This document shows positions 38,538 through 47,579 of a DNA stretch of 64,000 bases, one piece after another. The notes beneath the pieces are model-generated. The model was given only the letters and a program-made list of their open reading frames with translations, searched no databases and was not told the origin of the DNA. Location of the stretch: positions 1 to 64,000 of the forward strand of contig JAAZXB010000016.1 in NCBI GenBank assembly GCA_014240375.1, written 5' to 3'. Position 1 is the stretch's first letter. Each line of letters starts with the position of its first letter. A program made the translations under genes and the position numbers. This DNA is from Planctomycetota bacterium. Lineage in GTDB: Bacteria; Planctomycetota; UBA8108; UBA1146.

Positions 38538-40367
38538 ATGAGGATGCGTTCAGTATCACTTCTGTTGACCGGTGTCTTCTCATTGCTGTCGATCACTGCG
38601 ATTCCTGTCGCTGCGCAGACGTGCCCGACAAACCTACAGGCGTTCCCCGACTATGGCCAGAGCCTGATGGTCATCGAGTGGAACCTATCGGTCGCCGGTA
38701 ACGCTGCATCCGAATTCCAGATTTTCAGGGGTGACCAGTGGATCGCTACCGTCGATGGGCTCTCGAATACTACGGTCGACGATCTGTCGGCCCTCACGGC
38801 CAACAGGATCCACATACTCGATTACTCCGTGGTCACCTTAGGAACCGCAACACCCTGTGCTGACATGACAGCGCGAGGTACTTACTCCACCGGAAGCATC
38901 GCATTGTTCGAGGATTTCGAAAACTACTCCACCGATATCGAACTGGAAAGTGTCGGAGGCTGGGCCATCGTCGACGAAAATTCTCCAGTTGAAGATTCCA
39001 CATGGACCCTGACCAACCCACTGGGAAGACAGCATCCTCCACGCATCGATGGTCATCCGACCCGAGGCGGTTTCATCATCTCCGATAGCGATTTCGGCGG
39101 TGCCACCAACAGCAACCCCATCGGTTCAGGAATGTCTCATGACATCTGGACGCCAACCATCGACTGCTCTGCGATGGATCAGGTGATCCTTCACGCTTCT
39201 GTCTGTGCCCAGCTCAATGACAACGGCAATGCAGTATTTGACATCGAGGTCTCCACCGACGGGGGTACCAGCTGGCAGAATGCGTTCCGTCGGATCGCCC
39301 CGACTCGGGTCTCCACCGCACCCCTGGTCCGCACCGATAATGCCGACGGGGTCTATCAGTATCTTGAGGTCAACTTGACCCGGTTCGCCGCAGGGGAATC
39401 GACGGTGCGGATCCGGTTCCGTCATTTCGAGCCCAACTGGGACTGGTGGATCGCTATCGACGACGTATTGGTCGACAACATCTGCGTCTCCGGGGGCGGT
39501 GAGACCACCCTGCTGCCAACAGAAGATTTTTCTTCAGGCATACCGCCGACCTGGCAGATCGCCGGGCTCAATGTGAACTCGCCCAGCGACAGCTGGAACA
39601 CCGAGGATCCCTGTGATCGATCGATCACCGCCAATAATGGTGGCGTCTTTCCCTACCTCGCTGGCAAGGCGGTCAACCGACTCGGGGACTTCTTCGCCAT
39701 CCTCGATTCGGACTGCAACCCTGACCCGACGGAGGATGAACGATTGATCACTCCTGTCATCGATTGCTCAGCGCAGGAACATGTATTTCTTCACTTCGAC
39801 TCGGAGATGATGCCGTACTTCTCGGAAGAAGTGGAAGTGTTACTGAGCCTGGATGGTGGAGTATCATTCATTCTGCCGGCGGTTTTCAAAGCTCCGACCA
39901 ATACCTCTCCGCAACCCGACAATGACCCCCTCTTCGGCCACTTTGTGCTCGAAGAGCCACGTGCAGCAGGCGAAGCTGAAGTTGCGTTCCTGTTCAAGTA
40001 CACCAGCCCTGGAAACCAATGGTGGTGGGCCATCGACAATGTCGCCATCACCGCCGGGGAGTATGCAACGGCTCCGACCGGCGGCGGCACCCAGTTTCTT
40101 CGTGGCGATTGCAACTCGGATGCCGCCTTCAACATCGCCGATTGCGTGTTCTTGCTCGCCTCGCTCTTCAACGGAGGACCATCCAGCGACTGTGCCGATT
40201 CATGTGATATGAATGATGATGGATCGGGCAATATCGCAGATGCCATCACCGGACTGGGAACCCTATTTTCCGGCGGATCGCCACTTCCAGACCCTGGCAG
40301 CATCGTCTGTGGCATCGATCCAACAGACGATGGATTGATCTGTGATCCCACCGCAGCTTGCCCCTGA
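38538..40367 (+). CDS. secreted protein with two jelly-roll segments and dockerin-like tail
   Basis: From ATG 38538 (GGAGGAGG site upstream) the product is 609 residues: a signal peptide ending in IPVAAQT, a fibronectin-III-like N-terminal part, then two related jelly-roll segments (LFEDFENYSTDIELE...WWIAIDDVLVDNICV and PTEDFSSGIPPTWQI...WWWAIDNVAITAG) that resemble MAM/carbohydrate-binding folds. The C-terminus (about 533-590) has GDCNSDAAFNIADCVFLLASLF and DMNDDGSGNIADAITGLGTLF, an EF-hand pair as in dockerins. It is probably exported and anchored at the surface, binding glycan or protein; no catalytic residues are visible. Confidence 0.8.
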   Translation: MRMRSVSLLLTGVFSLLSITAIPVAAQTCPTNLQAFPDYGQSLMVIEWNLSVAGNAASEFQIFRGDQWIATVDGLSNTTVDDLSALTANRIHILDYSVVTLGTATPCADMTARGTYSTGSIALFEDFENYSTDIELESVGGWAIVDENSPVEDSTWTLTNPLGRQHPPRIDGHPTRGGFIISDSDFGGATNSNPIGSGMSHDIWTPTIDCSAMDQVILHASVCAQLNDNGNAVFDIEVSTDGGTSWQNAFRRIAPTRVSTAPLVRTDNADGVYQYLEVNLTRFAAGESTVRIRFRHFEPNWDWWIAIDDVLVDNICVSGGGETTLLPTEDFSSGIPPTWQIAGLNVNSPSDSWNTEDPCDRSITANNGGVFPYLAGKAVNRLGDFFAILDSDCNPDPTEDERLITPVIDCSAQEHVFLHFDSEMMPYFSEEVEVLLSLDGGVSFILPAVFKAPTNTSPQPDNDPLFGHFVLEEPRAAGEAEVAFLFKYTSPGNQWWWAIDNVAITAGEYATAPTGGGTQFLRGDCNSDAAFNIADCVFLLASLFNGGPSSDCADSCDMNDDGSGNIADAITGLGTLFSGGSPLPDPGSIVCGIDPTDDGLICDPTAACP

Positions 40368-40460
40368 TCTGACCGGCTCTCCTCTCGACTCCTTGCGCTC
40401 GATCGAGCATGATCTTGAATCGACGGATCGTTCGATCCTGACACCCCTGGAGGAGGAGAG

Positions 40461-42716
40461 ATGAGCGCTACAAGAACCTCGTCATGGCAGATCGCATCAC
40501 TGATCTCGCTGCAGTGGATGCTGCTACTGTGCCCACTCGAGGCCCAGCAACCACCGAGCCATGTGGGGCGAAAAGTATGCGCCAGTTGCCACCAGGGAGA
40601 GCATTCCCTCTGGAGTGGCTCGCACCACGATCTCGCCATGTTGGAGGTGGCCGATCCCGCCTCTCGAGCCCTCTTCGACGGCACCGAGGTCTCATCGGGA
40701 GGAGTCCTTTCGCGCTTCTTGCTGGTCGATGGGAAGCCGGTGGTCGAGGTCGAGGACGCGTCTGGTCAGAAATCGCTGCCGGTTCGCTACTTCTTCGGCA
40801 CCAGTCCCTGCCAGCAAGTTCTGGTCGAAGGAGAGAAGGGAAGGTTGCAATCGTATCCCATCGCATGGGCGACACCGGAAGCGAAGGGAGGCGCTCGCTG
40901 GTATCCGCTCTTTCCCGATGAGCAAACCCCTCCGGGCGATCCACTGCACTGGTCCGGAGTTCTCAACAACTGGAATCACATGTGTGCAGAGTGCCACTCG
41001 ACGGGAATGGTCAAGGGCTACGATCTCGAGAGCGATTCCTTTCGTACACGGTGGCAAGAACTCGATGTTTCCTGTGAAGCGTGTCACGGGCCGGGAAGTA
41101 ATCATGTGAGCTGGGCCCGATCAACGAAGAAGGATGATGGAGAGAAAGAAACTCCACTCCCACAGATGGGTTTGACGGTTCAGTTCCAGAGAGATTCAGC
41201 GACCTGGGTTCGTCCTGAAGGAGAAAAGGTCGCACGAAGAAGTGCCCGCCGAACCCATCATGATGAGACCGAGACCTGTGCACGGTGTCACTCTCGACGT
41301 ACGGCACTGGTGGATGGATCGGTACCTGGAGCGCCGCTATCCGAGACTCACCTGCTGAGCCTCCTCGATGCCACTCTTTACCACCCCGATGGCCAGATCC
41401 TTGATGAAGTCTATGTGCATGGATCATTCCTTCAGAGCCGCATGTACGCAGAGGGGGTCACCTGCTCCGACTGCCACGAGCCCCACAGTGGAAAACTCCA
41501 CATCGAGGGAAACTCTCTCTGCATCGGTTGCCACGATCCAGCCATCTACGATCTACCAGATCATCATCATCACGCACCCGAGAGCACTGGCGCTTCCTGC
41601 ATCGAATGTCACATGGTTTCTCGCACATACATGGGAGTCGACCCTCGCCGTGATCACTCCTTTCGGGTTCCTCGACCTGATCTGTCGCTTCGCCTCGGCA
41701 CTCCCAATGCGTGTAACGATTGCCATCAGGATCGAGAAGTTCACTGGGCTGCCGAAAAGGTGGTGGAGTGGTTTCCCGATGGCCGTACGGATGATTTCCA
41801 CTGGGGCGAAGCGCTCCATGCCGCCAGAAACAACTCTCCGGTGGCACCCGAACTGATCCGCATGGTGCTCGAGAACGACAAGACCCCCAGCATCGTTCGC
41901 GCCACTGCATTGGCAGAACTGACCCCGTTCCTCGACCGAACCAACTCCGATCTACTTTCCAGGAGCTTCACCGATTCTGACCCGCTGGTGCGACGCCAAG
42001 CAGTGCTGGCACTCGACGGTCTTCCCCTCGAACAGACCTACGGAATCCTGGTCGATCTTCTCGGTGATTCGAGTCGCATCGTTCGCACTGTTGCGGCGGA
42101 ATTGCTGTCACCGATTCAACGCGAACTCTCCGCAGATCCAGAGGGTGCTGGACTACAACTGAGCCGGGTACTGGCGGAATACATCTCGATGCAAGAGATC
42201 AACGGCGATCGCCCCGAATCCCATGTCAATCTGGGTTCCCTGGCGAGTAGAAGAGGAGACCTCGAGGAAGCAGTTCGGTGCTACCAGGAAGCGCTGAAGA
42301 GAACGCCCTCCTTCGGGCCAGCATCGGTCAATCTCGCCGACGCTTTTCGAGCTCTCGACCGCGACCCCGAAGGAATCGAGGTGTTGCAGCAGGCGATCGA
42401 GCGAGTTCCCGACGATGCAGGATTGCATCACGCACTCGGCCTGGCACTGGTGAGGGTCGGCGAGAAAGAACAAGCCCTGCAGTCATTGGGACAGGCGGTG
42501 ACATTGGCTCCTCAATCTCCACGCTACGCTCTGGTCCACGCAGTGGCGCTGGAAGATGGAGGTCAGCGAATACTGGCCATCGCAGCACTGGAAAAAGCAC
42601 TGCAGCTGCATCCGACAGATCGATGGTTAATAGCGGCGAAACAGGAATTTATCGACAAGGAAGAGAGCAGTATCAGCCCGGATCCCGCAACTCCAGAGAA
42701 GAAGTCCGGCGACTAG
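40461..42716 (+). CDS. octaheme c-type cytochrome with HEAT-like and TPR C-terminus
   Basis: A 751-residue secreted protein (signal peptide 1-29, with a GGAGGAG site before the ATG). Eight CxxCH sites are visible: CASCH, CAECH, CEACH, CARCH, CSDCH, CIGCH, CIECH and CNDCH, within the first 430 residues. Past them are HEAT-like helices (PSIVRATALAELTPFLDR) and TPR units (HVNLGSLASRRGDLEEAVRCYQEAL; LHHALGLALVRVGEKEQALQSL). Related proteins couple a multiheme domain to protein-binding repeats; the redox reaction is not known. Its stop overlaps the radical SAM gene's stop by four bases, tail to tail. Confidence 0.87.
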   Translation: MSATRTSSWQIASLISLQWMLLLCPLEAQQPPSHVGRKVCASCHQGEHSLWSGSHHDLAMLEVADPASRALFDGTEVSSGGVLSRFLLVDGKPVVEVEDASGQKSLPVRYFFGTSPCQQVLVEGEKGRLQSYPIAWATPEAKGGARWYPLFPDEQTPPGDPLHWSGVLNNWNHMCAECHSTGMVKGYDLESDSFRTRWQELDVSCEACHGPGSNHVSWARSTKKDDGEKETPLPQMGLTVQFQRDSATWVRPEGEKVARRSARRTHHDETETCARCHSRRTALVDGSVPGAPLSETHLLSLLDATLYHPDGQILDEVYVHGSFLQSRMYAEGVTCSDCHEPHSGKLHIEGNSLCIGCHDPAIYDLPDHHHHAPESTGASCIECHMVSRTYMGVDPRRDHSFRVPRPDLSLRLGTPNACNDCHQDREVHWAAEKVVEWFPDGRTDDFHWGEALHAARNNSPVAPELIRMVLENDKTPSIVRATALAELTPFLDRTNSDLLSRSFTDSDPLVRRQAVLALDGLPLEQTYGILVDLLGDSSRIVRTVAAELLSPIQRELSADPEGAGLQLSRVLAEYISMQEINGDRPESHVNLGSLASRRGDLEEAVRCYQEALKRTPSFGPASVNLADAFRALDRDPEGIEVLQQAIERVPDDAGLHHALGLALVRVGEKEQALQSLGQAVTLAPQSPRYALVHAVALEDGGQRILAIAALEKALQLHPTDRWLIAAKQEFIDKEESSISPDPATPEKKSGD

Positions 42717-44800
42717 TCTCGCCGCGGTCGGCGCACGGTACGCCGACCGGAACGGCGTCCGCCTTTACGATCGGATGAGATGCCTTGTGGTTTCCTGCCG
42801 CCCTTGCGTGGCGATGCTTTCGCCGCTCCACCCGCAGCATCGTGGGTGGACACCAGTGCTCCCGGGTGATCACCGATCAGATCATCGCGGCCACTCTCTC
42901 TCAACATCTCCCTGACCAGTAGACGATTCTCCGGCTTCCACCACTGAAGCATCGCCCGCTGCTTGCGCTTGTTTCTCATCTTCTTCTCGACGAAAACCGG
43001 CTTCATCCGGGTCGGGTCGATCCCCGTCCACCACATGCAGGTCGCGGGCGTTCCAGGCGTCGGAATGAAATCCTGTACCTGCTGTGGCTTGAGGTGACGT
43101 GCTTCGAGAAACTCTGCGACTCGAACCGCAGCGTCTTGTTCACAACCCGGATGGCTGGAAACGAAGTAAGGCACCAGATATTGCTCCTTACCCGCACGAT
43201 CACTCGCCTCATCGAATCGTTTTTCGAACTCGATGTAAGTGTCCATTCCCGGCTTCTTCATCAATCGTAGAGTTTCTTCATCGATGTGCTCGGGTGCTAC
43301 CTTGAGGTGTCCTCCCACATGATGGGCAGCGAGATCATCGATGTATTCCTGATCGAGGTTTGCCAGATCCATTCTCACTCCGGAAGCCACATGCACCATC
43401 TTGACGCCGTCTGACTCCCGGACCTTTTTCATCAACTTCTTCACCGGACCATGATCTGTACCCAACAACTTGCACACGGTCGGATGAACGCAAGACGGCC
43501 GGCGACAACGAGATTCAATCTCCGGCCGCGTACACTGCATCCTGTACATGTTGGCGGTCGGTCCACCCAGGTCACTGATGACACCCTTGTATCCATCCAG
43601 TTGCTTCAATGCAGCGACCTCTTCCAGGACGCTCTCCTCACTTCTCGATGATACAGCTCGGCCCTGATGTTCTGTGATGGCACAGAAGGTACAGCCGCCA
43701 AAACAACCCCTCATGATGTTGATGGAAAACTTGACCGTCTCGTGAGCGGGTATCTTCTCTCCACCATATTCCGGATGAGGCTCCTTGGTGTAGGGAAGAG
43801 CGAAGATCGCGTCGAGCTCCGCGGTGGAGAGGGCTTTCATCGGGCGATTGACGATCACCGTCTGTTCGGCGTGGCGCTGGACCAGGATCGGAGCGGTGTC
43901 GGGATTCTGTTCTCGATGGAAGATGTGCTGAGCTCGGGCAAATCGTTCCTTGCTGTGCTCGTCTTCCCCGCGAATCTCATCAAAAGATGGCAACTCCTGA
44001 GCGATCTCTGGTTTGCATCGATACTGCTCCCACCAGGGTGTGCCCTCTTGCCACGTCGACTCCTCGATGAAATGAGGTCGACCATGTTTCCCGATGCCAT
44101 AGGCCGTTCCAGGAACATCTCGGATCGAATCGATCGGTTCACCCTTCTCCAGCCTATCGACGATGGCCACCAGCGCCTGCTCACCCATTCCGTAGACAGC
44201 GATATCACTCCTCGAATCGAGGATGAGTGATCGCTTGACCTTCTCCGACCAGTAATCGATATGTGCCATCCTTCGCATCGAAACCTCGACACCCCCGGCG
44301 ATGATGGGGACGTCTCGGAAGGCTTCACGGCACCGTTGCGAGTAAACGATTGTGGCTCCATCGGGACGAAGGCCCGCCTTTCCTCCCGGTGAGTACAGAT
44401 CATCGGAGCGCGGTCTCTTGTGTGCGGTGTAATGATTGAGATGCGAATCGAGATTCCCCGCGGAGACCAACCATGCGATTCGTGGCGCCCCGAACTTGCG
44501 GAACGGTTCGACCGATCTCCAGTCCGGCTGGGCCAAGATCACCACTCGATAGCCACGAGCTTCGAGCAGGCGACCGATCACTGCATTGGCAAAGGAGGGG
44601 TGGTCAACATAGGCGTCTCCAGTGACCAGTACGAAGTCGATTCCATGACGGACCGGATCATCGGCCTCTCCTGGAGCGGGAAGCCAGCCCTTCTCGATAC
44701 ATTCCTTCACCGTCATCGATAGATACTGGGGCTCCGCGGAGGTGCGGCCGGCAGAGGTGCGGCCGGCAGAGGTGCGTGCGTTTCTTGACGCTGGGGACAT
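42713..44800 (-). CDS. YgiQ/UPF0313-type radical SAM protein
   Basis: A long radical SAM protein (695 residues from ATG 44800). The [4Fe-4S] motif is CFGGCTFC (CxxxCxxC) in NIMRGCFGGCTFC. N-terminal YgiQ features are FVLVTGDAYVDHPSFANAVIGRLLEARGY and RSDDLYSPGGKAG; the C-terminal part has HLKVAPEHIDEETLRLMKKP and DFIPTPGTPATCMWWTG. The reaction is not known for the family. I prefer 44800 over 44956 because the 52 residues between them are not family-like, though ATG 44716 is also possible. A 15-bp triplication sits between 44800 and the conserved start. Confidence 0.9.
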   Translation of the reverse strand: MSPASRNARTSAGRTSAGRTSAEPQYLSMTVKECIEKGWLPAPGEADDPVRHGIDFVLVTGDAYVDHPSFANAVIGRLLEARGYRVVILAQPDWRSVEPFRKFGAPRIAWLVSAGNLDSHLNHYTAHKRPRSDDLYSPGGKAGLRPDGATIVYSQRCREAFRDVPIIAGGVEVSMRRMAHIDYWSEKVKRSLILDSRSDIAVYGMGEQALVAIVDRLEKGEPIDSIRDVPGTAYGIGKHGRPHFIEESTWQEGTPWWEQYRCKPEIAQELPSFDEIRGEDEHSKERFARAQHIFHREQNPDTAPILVQRHAEQTVIVNRPMKALSTAELDAIFALPYTKEPHPEYGGEKIPAHETVKFSINIMRGCFGGCTFCAITEHQGRAVSSRSEESVLEEVAALKQLDGYKGVISDLGGPTANMYRMQCTRPEIESRCRRPSCVHPTVCKLLGTDHGPVKKLMKKVRESDGVKMVHVASGVRMDLANLDQEYIDDLAAHHVGGHLKVAPEHIDEETLRLMKKPGMDTYIEFEKRFDEASDRAGKEQYLVPYFVSSHPGCEQDAAVRVAEFLEARHLKPQQVQDFIPTPGTPATCMWWTGIDPTRMKPVFVEKKMRNKRKQRAMLQWWKPENRLLVREMLRESGRDDLIGDHPGALVSTHDAAGGAAKASPRKGGRKPQGISSDRKGGRRSGRRTVRRPRRD
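44739..44776. repeat. 15-bp tandem repeat near the 5' end of the radical SAM gene
   Basis: The unit gaggtgcggccggca occurs at 44739-44753 and 44754-44768, with a partial third copy to 44776. In the protein it yields RTSAGRTSAGRTSA just before the conserved domain, without a frameshift. Confidence 0.9.
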
Positions 44801-45055
44801 CGGGTCCACCACCAATCTTTCGACCAAAAGCCGAGAACGGCTGCGGTCTTTGGCGCCGCATCCCGGGGAGCACGAGGGCTTGCCGAGATGGGCTGAGTGT
44901 CCTGTAAACGGTCCACATTTCGACGGCATCGCATCGGCTCTTGACCTGCCAAGCACAGCAGTCGATCGGATAAGATTACCAGGAATCCACTTCCTGGTCG
45001 AGCATCGCTGGACAATCCGCAGTCAAAGCTGCAGCATCTAGGGTCTGGAGGTCGT

Positions 45056-45976
45056 TTGAACCAAAACACAAGAAACTGGCAAGCGCAGCAGGCTGGCCGG
45101 GCGTTACAGGCTGAAGTCCACTCGCAGATGGATCTCCCCCATCGTCGCGTCAAGGACATCATCCGGCGCGGCGGGGTCAAGGTTTCCGGGCATGTCGTGA
45201 TGGACCCCGGATTCCGACTCCAGGTCGGTGACTCCATCGAGGCCGATCCAGAGCCGATGAAGCTGCGAACTGCCCAGCGAAAGTTGCTCTCCAGGGGGCT
45301 CGAAGTTCTGCACCAGGACCGTCATGTCATCGTAGTCAACAAGCCCGCTGGCCTGCTCACCGTTCCCACAGATGAAGACGAAAATGAAATCTGCCTGCTC
45401 GGTGAAATCTCCAGGAAACTGCGAAAAGAAGGAGAGAAGCGCCCGGCACTCTTTGTCGTCCAGCGTCTCGACCGATTCACCAGCGGGGTGATCACGATTG
45501 CAAGGACACCGGATGCGAGAGAGGGACTTCGCAGACAACTGAAGAGTAGAAAGATGGGTCGTCGCTATCTGGCCATCAGCCAGGGTACTTCGAGTTCATA
45601 TGAGGGCACCATCACCCGGTCCCTGTCGGAAGACCCTCGTACGATGAAGATGCGAATCTCTCGCAGGGAGGACGAAGGGATAGAAGCGATCACACGGTGG
45701 AAGAAACTCCATGTCCAGGGTAACCACCAGCTGATCGAAGCACGCCTCGAGACCGGACGCAGGAACCAGATCCGTGTCCACCTGACGAGCATCGGATTGC
45801 CCATCATCGGAGACACCCGGTATGGAGTTTCCTCCCCATGGATCGACCGACCCGCCTTACACGCCGAATCCATCTCGTTTCATCACCCGGTCAGTCAGCA
45901 AGAATACTCTTTCCAGGTCAAGCCTCCCGAGGATTTCCTGAGAGCACTGGAAGCGATTTCGATCCCGGCTCCCTAG
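45056..45976 (+). CDS. RluA-family 23S/tRNA pseudouridine synthase
   Basis: A 306-residue pseudouridine synthase: an S4 RNA-binding domain (PHRRVKDIIRRGGVKVSGH, residues ~25-75), the family's VVNKPAGLLTVPTDEDE block, the catalytic aspartate in RLDRFTSGVITIART, and RNQIRVHLTSIGLPIIGDTRYG near the end. It isomerises uridine to pseudouridine in ribosomal or transfer RNA; the site is unknown. The start is TTG, with a strong GGAGG site nine bases upstream and family homology from about residue 15. It ends tail-to-tail with the AlkB gene, sharing CTAG. Confidence 0.93.
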   Translation: MNQNTRNWQAQQAGRALQAEVHSQMDLPHRRVKDIIRRGGVKVSGHVVMDPGFRLQVGDSIEADPEPMKLRTAQRKLLSRGLEVLHQDRHVIVVNKPAGLLTVPTDEDENEICLLGEISRKLRKEGEKRPALFVVQRLDRFTSGVITIARTPDAREGLRRQLKSRKMGRRYLAISQGTSSSYEGTITRSLSEDPRTMKMRISRREDEGIEAITRWKKLHVQGNHQLIEARLETGRRNQIRVHLTSIGLPIIGDTRYGVSSPWIDRPALHAESISFHHPVSQQEYSFQVKPPEDFLRALEAISIPAP

Positions 45977-46599
45977 TCTGTTGGCTCGTTCACTCCCTGG
46001 ATGGTTCTGAAGGTCAGATTGATTCTCTCGGTGGGAGCGTTCAATCCACGACGCCGAGGAATCGAATGGCGCCAGTGTTGCTGCGTCTCCCCCTCCATGA
46101 TCAGCAATGAGCCGGACTGCAGTGCGATCTTGACCGGTTCGAGATCTTTTCGAGATCTATGCTTCATGCGGAAATCACGAACGGCACCGAGGCTGATCGA
46201 TGCAATGCACGGTTCGGGTCCTAACTCCGGTTCATCGTCACTATGCCACCCCATGGCGTCATCACCGTTTCGATAACAATTTCCCAGCACCGAGTTGAAG
46301 TGCAAATCCCTGCGGAAGTTCTTCAGGCGGCTTCGAAGTTCATCGAGAGCCTCAGTCCACGGATGAGGGGGATGATCGGTTCCTGAATAGCGATAGCAGG
46401 CACCACGATCTCCGTGCCACGCTTCAAGACGGGGAATCAGATGCCTTTTACCAAACACGGTGACGTGCTGCTGGCTCCATTGCATCTGTTCTCGAAGTTG
46501 CTGGTGAATGCGATGCTGGTCTGCATCGTCGAGGAAGTCAGGGATGTACCGGATGGAAGCCCCCGACATCGATTCGAGGGCTTCCATCTCGTCACTCAT
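45973..46599 (-). CDS. AlkB-like 2-oxoglutarate/iron dioxygenase
   Basis: A 208-residue protein with the iron-binding H-x-D (GWHSDDEPELGPEPCIASISLGAVRDF) and distal histidine (QQHWRHSIPRR), and the 2-oxoglutarate arginines in RINLTFR. AlkB enzymes remove alkyl groups from DNA or RNA by oxidation. Family length and order fit. It is third in an overlapping operon after an FHA protein and the thioredoxin-like protein; its ATG shares one base with the previous stop (TGATG). The link to that operon is unexplained, and repair of damaged nucleic acids may not be its only role. Confidence 0.92.
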   Translation of the reverse strand: MSDEMEALESMSGASIRYIPDFLDDADQHRIHQQLREQMQWSQQHVTVFGKRHLIPRLEAWHGDRGACYRYSGTDHPPHPWTEALDELRSRLKNFRRDLHFNSVLGNCYRNGDDAMGWHSDDEPELGPEPCIASISLGAVRDFRMKHRSRKDLEPVKIALQSGSLLIMEGETQQHWRHSIPRRRGLNAPTERINLTFRTIQGVNEPTD

Positions 46600-47579
46600 C
46601 AGCCAGATTTTTTCCAGCCACCTGGTTTCTTGTAACCGCCAGTCGATGGCTTCTTCCGCTTGGGAGCGGTCGGTTTACCCTTGTCGAGATCGCAGCAGCC
46701 GTCTCCGCCCTTGTCATAAAACCGGGTGCCGTAATCGACTACTTTTCCGATATCGAACTGCTCGATCGAGATCAACGGGCGACGGGCCATTCTCTCATGC
46801 ATCACCTGGTCGACGGTGCGTATCACATCGCCATCGGTTTTGCGGCGGAAGTCGCTGCCCTGCTGCTTCTCTTCTCTCATCTTGTCAAATCCCTGAAGAT
46901 ATGAATCGGCAACCATCTGTTCCGAATGATGGGCGGCGTGATTCAGATGAGAGAGCTGGAACTGATCTCGCTTCTCCAGCAAGGGCAGATCCGATGCTTC
47001 CAGTTTCGCCAGCTCGAGGATGAACTTGATCTCGTGCATCATTCCATCGGGATCCCAGTAACCAGGCAAGCAGTGCAGTACATTCCCCGATGGGGAGATG
47101 AAAAGCATCTGCACATTGCGGCCACCCGATCCGTTGGAGGTTTGAAGTGCGGTACTCGCTACCGGGTGATCATGAGATTTCCCGGCGTACGCCTCCTGCC
47201 CCTGGATGTTTCTCCAGCCGCACACGAAATGTTCCTTCAATGCTTCGAGCAGTTTTGGTTCTGAGAGCGTCACGGCTCTCAATGAATGACCCGCGCTTCA
47301 CAAACCACCGTCCAGTTTGCCGACCATCTGGAGCCAGAAGAGGGGTTTCCCCTCTTCGGCAGCACTGGCCATCGCATCGTCAAAGTTGCCATGCCAGGTG
47401 ACACCCGACAGCATCTGATCGACGCGCTTGGCCACCTCGGTCCCCTTGAACTTGGGGATCGAGCGGGGAGTGATCCGGCTGTCGTCGCCGCCTCCGGCTC
47501 CCAGATCTCCACAGACACTCAGTACCAGCGTTCCGGCCATGACGAGACTCAGACGCTTGATTGATTTCGGAATCATCAT
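46599..47579 (-). CDS. candidate selenoprotein, thioredoxin-like (in-frame UGA at 47300-47298)
   Basis: Read through one UGA, the frame gives 326 residues: N-terminal signal-like segment (LSLVMAGTLVLSVCG, about 10-24), a thioredoxin-like beginning (FDDAMASAAEEGKPLFWLQMVG), the UGA as codon 94 in the order GKLDGGL-U-SAGHSLRAVTL, then LSEPKLLEALKEHFVCGWRNIQG and VQMLFISPSGNVLHCLPGYW. The parts on both sides fit one thioredoxin fold. If the UGA is a stop, the gene splits into a 93-residue piece and a downstream piece whose only start (TTG 47282) has no good site. A hairpin after the UGA fits a SECIS. The start shares ATGA with the FHA gene stop. A missense error or a natural nonsense mutation cannot be ruled out. 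Confidence 0.6.
47262..47281 (-). promoter_or_regulatory. SECIS-like hairpin after the in-frame UGA
   Basis: On the minus strand TGAGAGC (47281-47275) pairs perfectly with GCTCTCA (47268-47262) around the six-base loop CGTGAC, with one extra T/G pair possible outside. The loop begins 23 bases after the UGA and has G in its first two positions, as the general bacterial SECIS model requires. It lies in the coding frame. Assignment is by form and position only. Confidence 0.5.

Noticed and set aside
46599-47282. Separate gene starting at TTG 47282
   Set aside because: The region downstream of the UGA could be a gene of its own, but there is no Shine-Dalgarno site, and the piece starts in the middle of a thioredoxin-like fold. 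Read-through or a nonsense change is more likely.
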